A stretch of DNA of 64,000 bases from Novimethylophilus sp036504375 (GTDB taxonomy: Bacteria; Pseudomonadota; Gammaproteobacteria; Burkholderiales; Methylophilaceae): positions 1-64,000 of the forward strand of contig NZ_DASXVH010000049.1 of the NCBI RefSeq assembly GCF_036504375.1. Direction: 5' to 3'. Made by a program: the position numbers and the translations under genes. Below are positions 9,213 through 17,802 of this stretch, piece after piece. The notes under the pieces are model-generated. The model ran no database searches. It was not told the origin of the DNA and saw only the letters and a list, made by a program, of their open reading frames with translations. The first letter of the stretch is position 1. Every line of letters starts with the position of its first letter.

Positions 9213-9929
9213 TTACTTCTGGATGCCGCCCAGCGCCTTCTCGATATCCTTGCTGGGATATGCCCCCAGCATGCGCTTGCCGTCGGCAAAAATGAGCGTC
9301 GGCGTGCTGGTGATGCCAAGCTTGCGGCCCAGTGCGGCAACCTTATCCAATGGCGTATTGCAGCCGGCGCTACCTTTGACCAGCTGTCCATTCAGAACCC
9401 AGTCCTGCCATGCTTTCACCCGGTCAGGCGCGCACCAGATGGCCTTGGACTTGTTGGCCGCATCCGGATGCAAGCCTTCCAACGGGTACAAAAACGTATA
9501 GATGGTCACATCGGTGAGCGACGCCAATTCCTGCTTTTCCAGTTTTTTGCAGTACGGGCAATCGGGATCGGAAAATACCGCCACCTTGCGGTTGCCGTTG
9601 CCGCGCACCACCTTGATGGCCTGCTCCAGCGGCAGCGCATCGAAATCCACCTTGGTCAGTTCGTCCATGCGGCTCGCGGTCAGGTCTTTCCTGGTTCTGG
9701 CGTCGATCAAGCGGCCTTCGGCGATAAAATAAGTGAAGTTATCGTCGGAATAAAAAATCTGTCCTTCAACGAATACTTCATAGAGTCCGGGATACGGCGT
9801 TTTGCTGACGCTTTCCACCTTGGCCTTGGGGTAGATCGCCTGGAGGGCTTTGCGGATAGCCGCTTCATCGGCGCAAGCGGTAATGGCCGCGCTCATCAGC
9901 AAGAGAGCGGCAGCGATATTTTTCAGCAT
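9213..9929 (-). CDS. dsbC: periplasmic thiol:disulfide interchange protein DsbC
   Basis: A 238-residue exported disulfide isomerase. A signal peptide (MLKNIAAALLLMSAAITACA) precedes an N-terminal dimerisation domain and a thioredoxin-fold domain with the active site SDPDCPYCKKLEKQ. The CPYC site differs from the CGYC of E. coli DsbC but is found in other DsbC/G members. A second cysteine pair and the cis-Pro region TSTPTLIFADG are present. The ATG at 9929 is preceded by AAGGA and gives a clean signal peptide; a frame extending 30 bp further has no such support. It may help fold exported proteins such as the LptD encoded nearby. Confidence 0.93.
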   Translation of the reverse strand: MLKNIAAALLLMSAAITACADEAAIRKALQAIYPKAKVESVSKTPYPGLYEVFVEGQIFYSDDNFTYFIAEGRLIDARTRKDLTASRMDELTKVDFDALPLEQAIKVVRGNGNRKVAVFSDPDCPYCKKLEKQELASLTDVTIYTFLYPLEGLHPDAANKSKAIWCAPDRVKAWQDWVLNGQLVKGSAGCNTPLDKVAALGRKLGITSTPTLIFADGKRMLGAYPSKDIEKALGGIQK

Positions 9930-9945
9930 GTGATTCCTTTTAAAC

Positions 9946-11112
9946 TCAAACAATGGCACGCGCCATCAGCCGGCGCTTCAAAGAAGTAGTCCGATCGGTT
10001 AATGCAAGGCCGGTATTGCGCAGCCAGCCCAGCCATGGCCCATCGTTATTGAACAGTTTCTGCAAGCCCGTGGTCACGGCCTGCATGGCGAGAATATCAG
10101 CTTTGCGCGCACGCTCATAGCGACGCAACAGCAGGCGATCACCCAGGTCGCGCCGCCCGCGATCAAGCAGTGTCACCGCCAGCGTTTGGACATCGCGGAA
10201 ACCAAGATTGACGCCCTGGCCGGCCAACGGATGCACCTGATGCGCGGCGTCGCCCACCAGCGCCAGCTTAAGATCCATCACCGCGTCGTTGCGTTGCAAG
10301 CGCAGCGGAAACGCCGCCGGCGGCGTGACCAGCCGCAACATGCCAAGCGCATGCTGGCCGGCTTGCGCGACGCTTTCGCAAAAAGCGCGCGCATCCAGCT
10401 GGAGCAAGGCGTCGGCGCGCTCCTCGAAAGCAGACCAGACCATGGAAATTCGATTACCGGGCAACGGCAGCCACGCCAGGATGCCGTCCCGCAGAAACCA
10501 CTGGCGCGCAATGCTATCGTGCGCTTTTTCGGTTTCGAAATTGGCCACCACGGCCAGTTGCCTGTAAGGCCATGTGGTTACATCTATCCCCGCCTGCCGA
10601 CGCACCCACGAGCCGCTACCATCGGCGCCGACGATCAGCTGCGCCCGCAGTTCCCGTCCATCTTCGAGCCCCAGTCTGGCGCTATCGACGGACAATTGCA
10701 GCGTTGCGCAACGGGCCGGACACACCAGATCGACGTTCTCCTGCCGTTGCAGCGCCTGCCACAGGCCGTCCTGCAACAAACGGCTCTCGACGATGCAACC
10801 CAGTTCCGCCACGCCGGCTTCATAAGGATCGAATTCCAGCCGCGACTGTCCATCGTCGCCCCATACCGACATGGCATGAATGGGCGCGATACGCGAAGCA
10901 TCCAGCGTATCCCAGACGCCAAGGCGGCGCAGGAAATCAACATTGCCGGGAGTAATCGCATAAATCCGCGGGTCCCAGCTGTCGTCCTGCGGCAAAGGCA
11001 CAGGCGGCGCCTGCTCCACCAGCGCCAGCCGCAGCCCGCCCTGTCCCAAGGCCAGCGCCGTTGCCGCCCCTACCAGACCGCCGCCGACGACGATGACATC
11101 GAAGTCGTTCAT
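9946..11112 (-). CDS. UbiH/UbiI-family FAD-dependent ubiquinone hydroxylase (second paralogue)
   Basis: A 388-residue FAD monooxygenase that probably hydroxylates a ubiquinone-ring precursor. The Rossmann motif VVGGGLVGAATALALGQGG is at residue 7, and the FAD-binding signature LVGDAAHQVHPLAGQGVNLG lies near residue 270. The GDAAH form resembles UbiI/UbiF more than UbiH, but the exact ring position cannot be read from sequence. The ATG at 11112 overlaps the stop of ubiH as ATGA; upstream in-frame sequence belongs to ubiH in another frame. The pepP-ubiH-this gene order, all overlapping, points to one operon. Confidence 0.9.
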   Translation of the reverse strand: MNDFDVIVVGGGLVGAATALALGQGGLRLALVEQAPPVPLPQDDSWDPRIYAITPGNVDFLRRLGVWDTLDASRIAPIHAMSVWGDDGQSRLEFDPYEAGVAELGCIVESRLLQDGLWQALQRQENVDLVCPARCATLQLSVDSARLGLEDGRELRAQLIVGADGSGSWVRRQAGIDVTTWPYRQLAVVANFETEKAHDSIARQWFLRDGILAWLPLPGNRISMVWSAFEERADALLQLDARAFCESVAQAGQHALGMLRLVTPPAAFPLRLQRNDAVMDLKLALVGDAAHQVHPLAGQGVNLGFRDVQTLAVTLLDRGRRDLGDRLLLRRYERARKADILAMQAVTTGLQKLFNNDGPWLGWLRNTGLALTDRTTSLKRRLMARAIV

Positions 11113-12290
11113 CCGTTTGCTCCCAGACTCATCTTGCGTACGACGAAATCCCGTGCCGGCTCGCACAATTCCAGCATCGCCAGCGCCGCGCCCCGTGCGG
11201 CACCAAAGCCCGGCCAATCGTTGGAGAAGGTGCGCACCAGAAAATCGGTAAACAGCATGCCGCCGCCGGTATCCATGCGGCGGGTCTTCCGGTACCGGGC
11301 GAGCATCGCTGCGCTGCCAAGCTCCGCGACCGGCGTGGCCCGTATCAGGTTCGCCAGTTCCCAGGCGTCGCGCAAGCCCAGGTTGAACCCCTGCCCCGCC
11401 ACCGGATGCAGCGTTTGCGCGGCGTTGCCGATCGCCACCAGATGTTGCGCCGTGTTGGGCCGCAGCCATGCCAGCTTGAGCGGGAACGCAGCGCGACCCG
11501 ATACCCCGGTAAAATCTCCGACGCGGTCGCCAAAATGCACCTTGAGTTCCCGCAGAAACCTCGCTTCATCAAGACCGCACAGACGTTCGGCCGCGTCCGG
11601 CGCCGCCGTCCATACCAGCGCATAGACCCGCCCGTTCCCTGTTCCTTTCCATGGCAGCAGCGCAATCGGCCCCTGCGGGGTAAAGCGTTCAAAGGCCACG
11701 CCATCATGCGGCAGCTCGGCCTCCACCATCGCCACGACGGCACTCTGGCCGTATTCGCGTACCTGCCGATGCAATCCCGATATATTATCCAGGCTGCGTC
11801 CGCCGTCGGCGACCACGGCCAGCGCGGCTTTCATGCCGTGGTGTTCCCCACCGGACACGAACTCGACCTGGCAGCCATGGTCTTCGGGCGTCAACCGGCT
11901 GGCGCGCGCCCCGCGCAACACCGATACACCAGACCGCGCCAGGGCACGGTCTACCGCCACCGCCAGCGCGGCATATCCCACGACATATCCCAATGCGGGC
12001 CGGCCCGACTCCTCGGCCCGCAGCAAGGTGCGGCCGAACCGGCCTTGCTGCGAAATATGGATGGTGCGGATGGGCGTGGCTTCATCCGCCAGCTCCGCCC
12101 AGACACCGAGGCGCTGCAGGATAATGCGGCTGCCGTCCGACAGGGCTATCGCGCGCGGATCGCCGGGCGGTTCGGGATGTTCGCGCGCTTCCAGCACGAC
12201 AACCTGCAGACCGCTATCGGCGAGTCCCAGCGCCAACGTGGCGCCGGCAGGGCCGCCTCCCGCAACCAGGATATCCGCGGTTTCACGCAT
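11109..12290 (-). CDS. ubiH: 2-octaprenyl-6-methoxyphenol hydroxylase UbiH
   Basis: A 393-residue FAD monooxygenase of ubiquinone synthesis. The N-terminal dinucleotide motif is ILVAGGGPAGATLALGLAD, and the second FAD motif AIGNAAQTLHPVAGQGFNLG with GNAAQTLHP is the form seen in UbiH proper. The length fits. The start at 12290 overlaps the end of pepP by 8 bp and has GAGG upstream at acceptable spacing; an ATG four codons earlier (12302) is also possible. It is translationally coupled to the second hydroxylase downstream. Confidence 0.92.
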   Translation of the reverse strand: MRETADILVAGGGPAGATLALGLADSGLQVVVLEAREHPEPPGDPRAIALSDGSRIILQRLGVWAELADEATPIRTIHISQQGRFGRTLLRAEESGRPALGYVVGYAALAVAVDRALARSGVSVLRGARASRLTPEDHGCQVEFVSGGEHHGMKAALAVVADGGRSLDNISGLHRQVREYGQSAVVAMVEAELPHDGVAFERFTPQGPIALLPWKGTGNGRVYALVWTAAPDAAERLCGLDEARFLRELKVHFGDRVGDFTGVSGRAAFPLKLAWLRPNTAQHLVAIGNAAQTLHPVAGQGFNLGLRDAWELANLIRATPVAELGSAAMLARYRKTRRMDTGGGMLFTDFLVRTFSNDWPGFGAARGAALAMLELCEPARDFVVRKMSLGANG

Positions 12291-13581
12291 GCCGCATGAC
12301 ATCCTCGATTTCGGCGACGGTTCTGGGCGCGCTGGTATAGACCTCGCAGCCGTCGGCCGTCACCAGCACATCGTCCTCGATGCGGATGCCGATGCCGGCC
12401 AGCGCCTCCGGGACGTCTTCCGCTGGGCGGATATAGAGCCCGGGCTCCACCGTCAGCGCCATGCCGGGCGACAGACAGGTCCAGGTTTCGCCCTGCTTGT
12501 ACTCGCCGGCATCGTGCACATCCAGCCCCAGCCAGTGGCCGGTACGGTGCATGTAAAAACGGCGATAAGCACCGGACTCGATCATGCCGTCCACGCTACC
12601 GTCCAGCAGTTTCAGGTCCAGCATGCCCTGCACCAGTACTTTGAGCGCGGCGTCGTGCGGGTCCATGAAGTGATTGCCGGGCTTGACCGCATTGGCCGCC
12701 GCCTGTTGCGCCGCCAGCACGATCTGGTAGGTATCGCGCTGGGCCGGGCTGAAGCGTCCGTTAACGGGGAAGGTACGAGTGATGTCCGAAGCGTAGCCTT
12801 CGACCTCGCAGCCGGCGTCGACCAGCACCAGGGTGTTGTCGTTGAGCAGCTTGTCGTTGGCGACGTAGTGCAGCACGCAGGCGTTCAAGCCGCCGGCGAC
12901 GATAGGCGTATAGGCATGGGCTTCGGAGCCGCGGCGGCGGAATTCATGGGTCAGTTCGGCTTCCAGTTCATATTCCGCCATGCCGGGCGCGCAGGCGTGC
13001 ATCGCACGGGCATGGCCCGCGGAACTGATCGCCGCGGCACGCTTCATCGCGTTGATCTCATGCGCATCCTTGATCAGCCGCATACCATCCAACTGCGCCC
13101 TGAGATCGTGCAACCGGTGCGGCGCGCGCTTGCCGGCGCGGGATTGGGCGCGCACCGCATTGAGCGCGGCAGTGATGCGCGCATCCCATTCTGCATCGTG
13201 GCCCAGCGAATACCACAGTGAAGATCGATCTGCCAGCAGGTCGGGCAGCCTCTCCTCCAGTTCGTCGACGGGATGGGCCGCGTCGAAACCGAAACTGCTG
13301 CAAGCGCCGGCAGGGCCGTGGCGGAAGCCATCCCAGATCTCGCGTTCTTCATTCTTTTCGCGACAGAACAGGATGGATTGCGGCTCATTGCCGCCGATCA
13401 GCACCAGCACGGCCTCGGGCTCGGGAAAGCCGGTCAGGTACCAGAAATAGCTGTCGTAACGATATGGGTAGTGCGCATCGCGGTTGCGCACGCGTTCCGG
13501 CGCGGTGGGCAAAATGGCGACGCCATCGCCCAATGCCTTGATCAGGCGGGCGCGGCGCGAAGAATAGGGTTCATGTTTCAT
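12283..13581 (-). CDS. pepP: Xaa-Pro aminopeptidase (M24B)
   Basis: A 432-residue metallopeptidase that removes N-terminal residues preceding proline. The C-terminal pita-bread domain shows the metal ligands: LVDAGCEVEGYASDITRTFPV (two Asp), MHRTGHWLGLDVHD (His), LTVEPGLYI (Glu) and GIGIRIEDDV (Glu). The N-terminal creatinase-like domain contains the PYRYDSYFWYLTGFPEP motif typical of PepP. It is the first gene of the pepP-ubiH-ubiI-like group, an association common in proteobacteria. A dispersed palindromic repeat separates it from murU. Confidence 0.95.
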   Translation of the reverse strand: MKHEPYSSRRARLIKALGDGVAILPTAPERVRNRDAHYPYRYDSYFWYLTGFPEPEAVLVLIGGNEPQSILFCREKNEEREIWDGFRHGPAGACSSFGFDAAHPVDELEERLPDLLADRSSLWYSLGHDAEWDARITAALNAVRAQSRAGKRAPHRLHDLRAQLDGMRLIKDAHEINAMKRAAAISSAGHARAMHACAPGMAEYELEAELTHEFRRRGSEAHAYTPIVAGGLNACVLHYVANDKLLNDNTLVLVDAGCEVEGYASDITRTFPVNGRFSPAQRDTYQIVLAAQQAAANAVKPGNHFMDPHDAALKVLVQGMLDLKLLDGSVDGMIESGAYRRFYMHRTGHWLGLDVHDAGEYKQGETWTCLSPGMALTVEPGLYIRPAEDVPEALAGIGIRIEDDVLVTADGCEVYTSAPRTVAEIEDVMRHA

Positions 13582-13588
13582 TTCACTT

Positions 13589-13662
13589 CTCAGCCGCAGA
13601 TAAATGCAGATACACGCAGATGAGAAGGAGAGGTTTTATCTGCGTTCATCTGCGGTTAAATT
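13589..13662. repeat. dispersed palindromic repeat (ATCTGCG family), copy 1
   Basis: The gap between pepP and murU is an imperfect inverted repeat: CCGCAGATAAATGCAGAT on one side and ATCTGCGTTCATCTGCGG on the other. Short ATCTGCG units recur within each arm. A related copy with the same layout, also ending at a TAA stop, lies at 62803-62905. Such repeats are scattered through many bacterial genomes; their function here is unknown. Confidence 0.75.
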
Positions 13663-14332
13663 AATTTGCTCCAAGCTCATGATCCAATTCGGCCAGCCGC
13701 TGCGGCGTACCCACGTCCACCCAGCGCCCGGCATAATATTCGCCTCCCACTTTGCCCGAACGCATGGCCCCGCGCAACAACGGGGCGAGCCTGGCCTTGG
13801 CGCCGGGGACGATGCCGGCGAACAGCGACGGGTGATAGATGCCGATGCCGCTAAAGGTGTGCAGCACATCGCCCTGCTCGCCGATGCGCTCGCCCGCCAG
13901 TGCAAAATCGCCGCCACCGTTATGCTCCGGGTTATCCACCAGCACCAGCCAGGCTAGCAGGCCCTCGGCAAGGCGGGGCTGCAACCGGCTGAAATCGTAA
14001 TCGGTGAAAATATCGCCATTGACCACCAGAAACGGTTGATTACCCAGCAATCGCAACGCATTGGCAATGCCGCCGGCGGTTTCCAGCGCCTCGGCCTCCG
14101 GAGAATATTCGATGGACACGCCGAAACGCTCGCCGTTCCCCAGCGCCGCTTCGAGTTGCTCGCCCAAGTGGGCATGGTTGATCACCAGCTCGCGGAATCC
14201 GGCTGCGGCCAGACGCTCGATATGCCAGACGATCAGCGGCTTGCCGCCAATCTGCAACAAAGGCTTGGGCGTGCGATCCGTCAACGGCCGCATGCGCTCG
14301 CCGCGGCCGGCAGCCAGGATCATGGCTTTCAT
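13661..14332 (-). CDS. murU: N-acetylmuramate alpha-1-phosphate uridylyltransferase
   Basis: A 223-residue nucleotidyltransferase of the mannose-1-phosphate guanylyltransferase-like group. The start MKAMILAAGRGERMRPLTD contains the G-x-G-x-R-x-(K/R)P-L-T signature, followed by PKPLL with the catalytic lysine; VVNGDIFTDYDF is the metal-binding region. Next to amgK this is MurU, which turns MurNAc 1-phosphate into UDP-MurNAc in the cell-wall recycling route that bypasses de novo synthesis (known from Pseudomonas). It is 36 bp downstream of amgK on the same strand. Alone it could be read as a mannose-1-P guanylyltransferase; the neighbour decides. Confidence 0.88.
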   Translation of the reverse strand: MKAMILAAGRGERMRPLTDRTPKPLLQIGGKPLIVWHIERLAAAGFRELVINHAHLGEQLEAALGNGERFGVSIEYSPEAEALETAGGIANALRLLGNQPFLVVNGDIFTDYDFSRLQPRLAEGLLAWLVLVDNPEHNGGGDFALAGERIGEQGDVLHTFSGIGIYHPSLFAGIVPGAKARLAPLLRGAMRSGKVGGEYYAGRWVDVGTPQRLAELDHELGAN

Positions 14333-14368
14333 CGAGGTAATCTCATGTAAAACAGTTTTACCTACCTT

Positions 14369-15439
14369 TCAGAATGTGAGGCCGGTCTGCACTTGCCGGC
14401 TCTCCAGTTCGTCCAGAAGCCTTAACAGAGGCTTCAGCGCGATATAGCGCTCGCATGCCTTGCGCAAGTATTCCATCACCAGCGGCATGTCCTTGAGGTA
14501 GCCGTCCTTGCCATCGCGGTGGCATAGCCGGGCGAAAATGCCCAGCACCTTGATGTGGCGCTGTACGCCCATCCATTCGAAATCGCGGTAGAACTCGCCG
14601 AAATCCAGCGACACCGGCAGCCCGGCTTTACGCGCTTTTTCCCAATAGCGCACTGCCCAGTCCAGTACGCGCTCTTCTTCCCAGCGGATATAGGCATCCT
14701 TGAGCAAGGACACCAGGTCATAGGTAATCGCGCCGTACACCGCATCCTGGAAATCCAGGATGCCGGGGTTGGCACCCACGCCGTCATCGCAGATCATCAG
14801 GTTGCGCGAATGGTAATCGCGGTGCACATACACCTGCGGCTGCGCCAGAATATTGCGGTTGAGCAATATGAACGCATCCTCCAGCACCGCCTGCTGGGCT
14901 GCGGTCAGGGTCGCGCCCAGATGTTTGGCCACGTACCAGTCCGGAAACAGCCGCATCTCGCGCGTAAGCAGGGCCTCGTCGTAATCGTTTAGCACGCCAG
15001 GCCTGCTCGCCTGCTGAATTTTGACCAAGGCTGCGCCGGCATCGCGGTACAGGCGATCAGCGCTGGCTTCATCCAGGCCGGAAAGATAGGTGGTGGAACC
15101 CAGATCGCTGAGCAACAAAAAACCCTGATCGAGATCCTGCGCCAACACCTGCGGCACATGCACCCCTGCCGCGCCGAACAGTTCGGCCACGTGGATGAAC
15201 GGCCTGCAATCCTCATGCTCGGGCGGGGCATCCATCGCGACCAACGTGCCGCCGTCCGCGAAAGTGATGCGGAAGTAGCGCCGGAAGCTGGCATCCGCCG
15301 AAGCCGGCGCCAGAGAGAAAGATTGCCCGGGATATTGCCGGGCGAGCCAGAGTTCGAGTTGTTTCAGGCGCTGCAAAATGATTTTCCGATTGAAATAATG
15401 TTGTAATTTAAATGTATTGAATAACTCTTTGCCGCCCAA
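14369..15439 (-). CDS. amgK: N-acetylmuramate/N-acetylglucosamine anomeric kinase
   Basis: An aminoglycoside-phosphotransferase-fold kinase of about 340-356 residues that phosphorylates the anomeric carbon of recycled MurNAc or GlcNAc. The catalytic loop YVHRDYHSRNLMI and the metal motif GILDFQDAVYGAITYDLVSL are clear, as is the N-terminal PASADASFRRYFRI. With murU next to it the assignment to AmgK is strong. The start is uncertain: the frame is open to a TTG at 15439, but internal TTG or ATT codons around 15370-15380 would give the more usual N-terminus, and no ATG is available. It is divergent from lptD. Confidence 0.88.
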   Translation of the reverse strand: MGGKELFNTFKLQHYFNRKIILQRLKQLELWLARQYPGQSFSLAPASADASFRRYFRITFADGGTLVAMDAPPEHEDCRPFIHVAELFGAAGVHVPQVLAQDLDQGFLLLSDLGSTTYLSGLDEASADRLYRDAGAALVKIQQASRPGVLNDYDEALLTREMRLFPDWYVAKHLGATLTAAQQAVLEDAFILLNRNILAQPQVYVHRDYHSRNLMICDDGVGANPGILDFQDAVYGAITYDLVSLLKDAYIRWEEERVLDWAVRYWEKARKAGLPVSLDFGEFYRDFEWMGVQRHIKVLGIFARLCHRDGKDGYLKDMPLVMEYLRKACERYIALKPLLRLLDELESRQVQTGLTF

Positions 15440-15560
15440 GGAAAAACTCTTTCAATTGCTGCGCAAGGCAAGATTGGTGCGACTTTTGAGATGGCTTTGT
15501 AGTAGAATTTGAGCGATTTTATCATTACAAAAAACAAACTTGCCCGCCAATTTCGCGCCC

Positions 15561-17801
15561 ATGACGATCGCCCGCTATACCTTGCTGGCAGTGCCATTAT
15601 TTTGCGGCGCTGGAATATCCGCCCATGCCGCCGACATCGCGGCGGGAAACGGGGCCACCATCATCGATGCGATGCGCCTCGAAGTCTACCTCGACCGCGA
15701 GATGCGCGCCTTCGGCGACGCGGAGATCCAGCGCGACGGCCAATATATCTCGGGCGACCGCATCGACCTCAACACCGTCAATAATGAAATACATGCGACC
15801 GGCAATGTGCATGTAAAACAAGGCGACACCTTGGCGGAAGGGCCGGAGTTGAGGCTCAAGATGGATGAGCGCGAAGGCGAGATGACGGAGCCCGTTTTCC
15901 ATATCGGCGGCGACGGCGAAAAAAAAGCGCGCGGCAATGCCAGCACCATCCTGTTTGAAGGCCCCACCAGGGAGCGGCTGAAGAGCGCGCGCTACACTAC
16001 TTGCCCCGACGGCGTGAATGACTGGTTCGTGCGCGCCAACGAACTGGAAATCGACCACCATACCGAAACCGCCACTGCTACGCATGCCAGCATCGAATTC
16101 AAAGGAGTGCCGGTCTTATATACGCCGTGGATCGATTTTCCGTTCAGCAACCAGCGCAAATCCGGCCTGCTTACCGCCACTTACGGCACCACCACGCGCA
16201 GCGGTTTCGAGTTCACCCTGCCCTATTACTGGAATATCGCGCCCAACATGGACGCCACGATTACCCCGCGCTATCTCAGCAAGCGCGGTCTGCAATGGCA
16301 AGGGGAATACCGCTACCTGGATCCGGACTATAGCGGCATAGACCACGTTGAATTCCTGCCGAACGACGACCAGACCGGCAAAGACCGCTTTTACCTCAAC
16401 CTTGCGCACAGCCAGACATTCGGCAACGGCTGGTCCGGTAACTTTCAGTTCGAGCGCGCGTCCGATCCCAATTATTTTTCGGACCTGTCGACCCACATCA
16501 CCGTGACCAGTCGCGTGAATCTGCCGCAACAGGCCAACCTGCGCTACGACCAGGCAAACTGGCATTTTTCGGCGCTGGCGCAACAATTCCAGACCTTGGA
16601 TAAAATTTCGTTCCCATACCAGCGCCTGCCTCAGCTGACGCTGGCGGGCCAGCAAAGCGTTGGCCCCGTGGATACCGCGCTGTGGAGCGAATTCGTGCGT
16701 TTCGAAAAAAACAGCGCTGCACCGCTCACCGTGGTCGGCAACCGTTTCACCGCCTACCCCAGCGTTGCCTTGCCATTGACTCAGCCTTACGGCTACATTA
16801 CACCCAAGCTGGGCGTGCATTACACCAAGTATGATCTGGGCGGGAATACCGCTTTCACGAATGCCCGCAACTTGCCCGACAACTACCAATCCGACACCCG
16901 GGTTTTACCCATTTTCAGCCTGGACAGCGGCGTCTACTTCGATCGCGACATGCGCGTGGTCAAGAATATGTACACCCAGACCCTGGAGCCCAGGCTGTTC
17001 TATGTTTACATCCCCCACCAGGATCAAAGCCGGCTGGCCAACTTCGACACCGGCCTGAGCGACCTCAACCTGGCCACCATCTTCTCGGAGAACCAGTTTG
17101 CCGGCGGCGACCGCGTCAACGACGCCAACCAGGTCACTCTTGCGCTCACCAGCCGCCTGATCGACCAGAAAACCGGGGCACAACGCCTTTCCGCCACGAT
17201 GGCGGAACGCTTTTATTTCACCGACCAGAAAGTGATCCTGCCGGGCGGCACGCCGCGCACCGGCATGCACTCCGATTTCCTCGCCGCATTGACCGTCCAG
17301 CTGATCAACGGCTGGAATGCCGATACGGCATGGCAATACAACACGGATACCAGTCAAACCGTCAAAGGCAATATTTCTGCACGTTACCAGCCGGAAGTCG
17401 GCAAGACGCTCAACTTGGCCTACCGTTTTACCCGCGACAGCCTGGAACAGATCGACGTATCCTCCGAATGGCCGCTGACCGGTAACTGGTACGGACTCGG
17501 GCGCATCAATTATTCGTTGCGCAACAATCCGCCTACCGATCGGCGCGGCCCGGTGGAATATATCGCCGGGATCGAATACGATGCCGGCTGCTGGCAAGGC
17601 CGCGCAGTCATGCAACGACTGCCGACCGTCAGCACCCCGTCAACGGTCAGCACCCCGTCAACGGTCAAATCCAACTACGTGTTCTTCATGCAAATCGAGC
17701 TTGGCGGCTTAACCAAGATCGGTACCAGTCCGCTGGAAGTTCTTAAACGCAATATTCCGGGGTACGTCAGCACCAGCCTGATCCCGGATAGTCCAAGGTG
17801 A
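15561..17801 (+). CDS. lptD: LPS-assembly outer-membrane protein LptD
   Basis: A 746-residue outer-membrane beta-barrel that with LptE inserts lipopolysaccharide into the outer leaflet. The ATG at 15561 begins a signal peptide ending near ISAHA-A; a TTG 21 bp upstream is also in frame but less likely. An OstA/LptA-like periplasmic domain (residues about 30-170) precedes the barrel, which contains the family motif VLYTPWIDFPFSNQRKSGLL. The mature protein has only two cysteines (TTCPDG in the periplasmic domain and AGCWQG near the C-terminus), so only one inter-domain disulfide is possible; E. coli uses four cysteines. A small tandem repeat lies near the 3' end. surA follows after one base. Confidence 0.95.
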   Translation: MTIARYTLLAVPLFCGAGISAHAADIAAGNGATIIDAMRLEVYLDREMRAFGDAEIQRDGQYISGDRIDLNTVNNEIHATGNVHVKQGDTLAEGPELRLKMDEREGEMTEPVFHIGGDGEKKARGNASTILFEGPTRERLKSARYTTCPDGVNDWFVRANELEIDHHTETATATHASIEFKGVPVLYTPWIDFPFSNQRKSGLLTATYGTTTRSGFEFTLPYYWNIAPNMDATITPRYLSKRGLQWQGEYRYLDPDYSGIDHVEFLPNDDQTGKDRFYLNLAHSQTFGNGWSGNFQFERASDPNYFSDLSTHITVTSRVNLPQQANLRYDQANWHFSALAQQFQTLDKISFPYQRLPQLTLAGQQSVGPVDTALWSEFVRFEKNSAAPLTVVGNRFTAYPSVALPLTQPYGYITPKLGVHYTKYDLGGNTAFTNARNLPDNYQSDTRVLPIFSLDSGVYFDRDMRVVKNMYTQTLEPRLFYVYIPHQDQSRLANFDTGLSDLNLATIFSENQFAGGDRVNDANQVTLALTSRLIDQKTGAQRLSATMAERFYFTDQKVILPGGTPRTGMHSDFLAALTVQLINGWNADTAWQYNTDTSQTVKGNISARYQPEVGKTLNLAYRFTRDSLEQIDVSSEWPLTGNWYGLGRINYSLRNNPPTDRRGPVEYIAGIEYDAGCWQGRAVMQRLPTVSTPSTVSTPSTVKSNYVFFMQIELGGLTKIGTSPLEVLKRNIPGYVSTSLIPDSPR
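17625..17667 (+). repeat. 18-bp tandem repeat inside lptD
   Basis: About 2.4 copies of an 18-bp unit (AC[C/G]GTCAGCACCCCGTCA) encode the peptide TVSTPS repeated, in a loop between the last strands of the LptD barrel. The copies are nearly identical, which suggests recent slippage and possible length variation between strains. Confidence 0.85.
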
Positions 17802-17802
17802 T

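Noticed and set aside
17625..17667. Possible CRISPR-like direct repeats
   Set aside because: The repeats are head-to-tail without spacers and lie in frame inside lptD.
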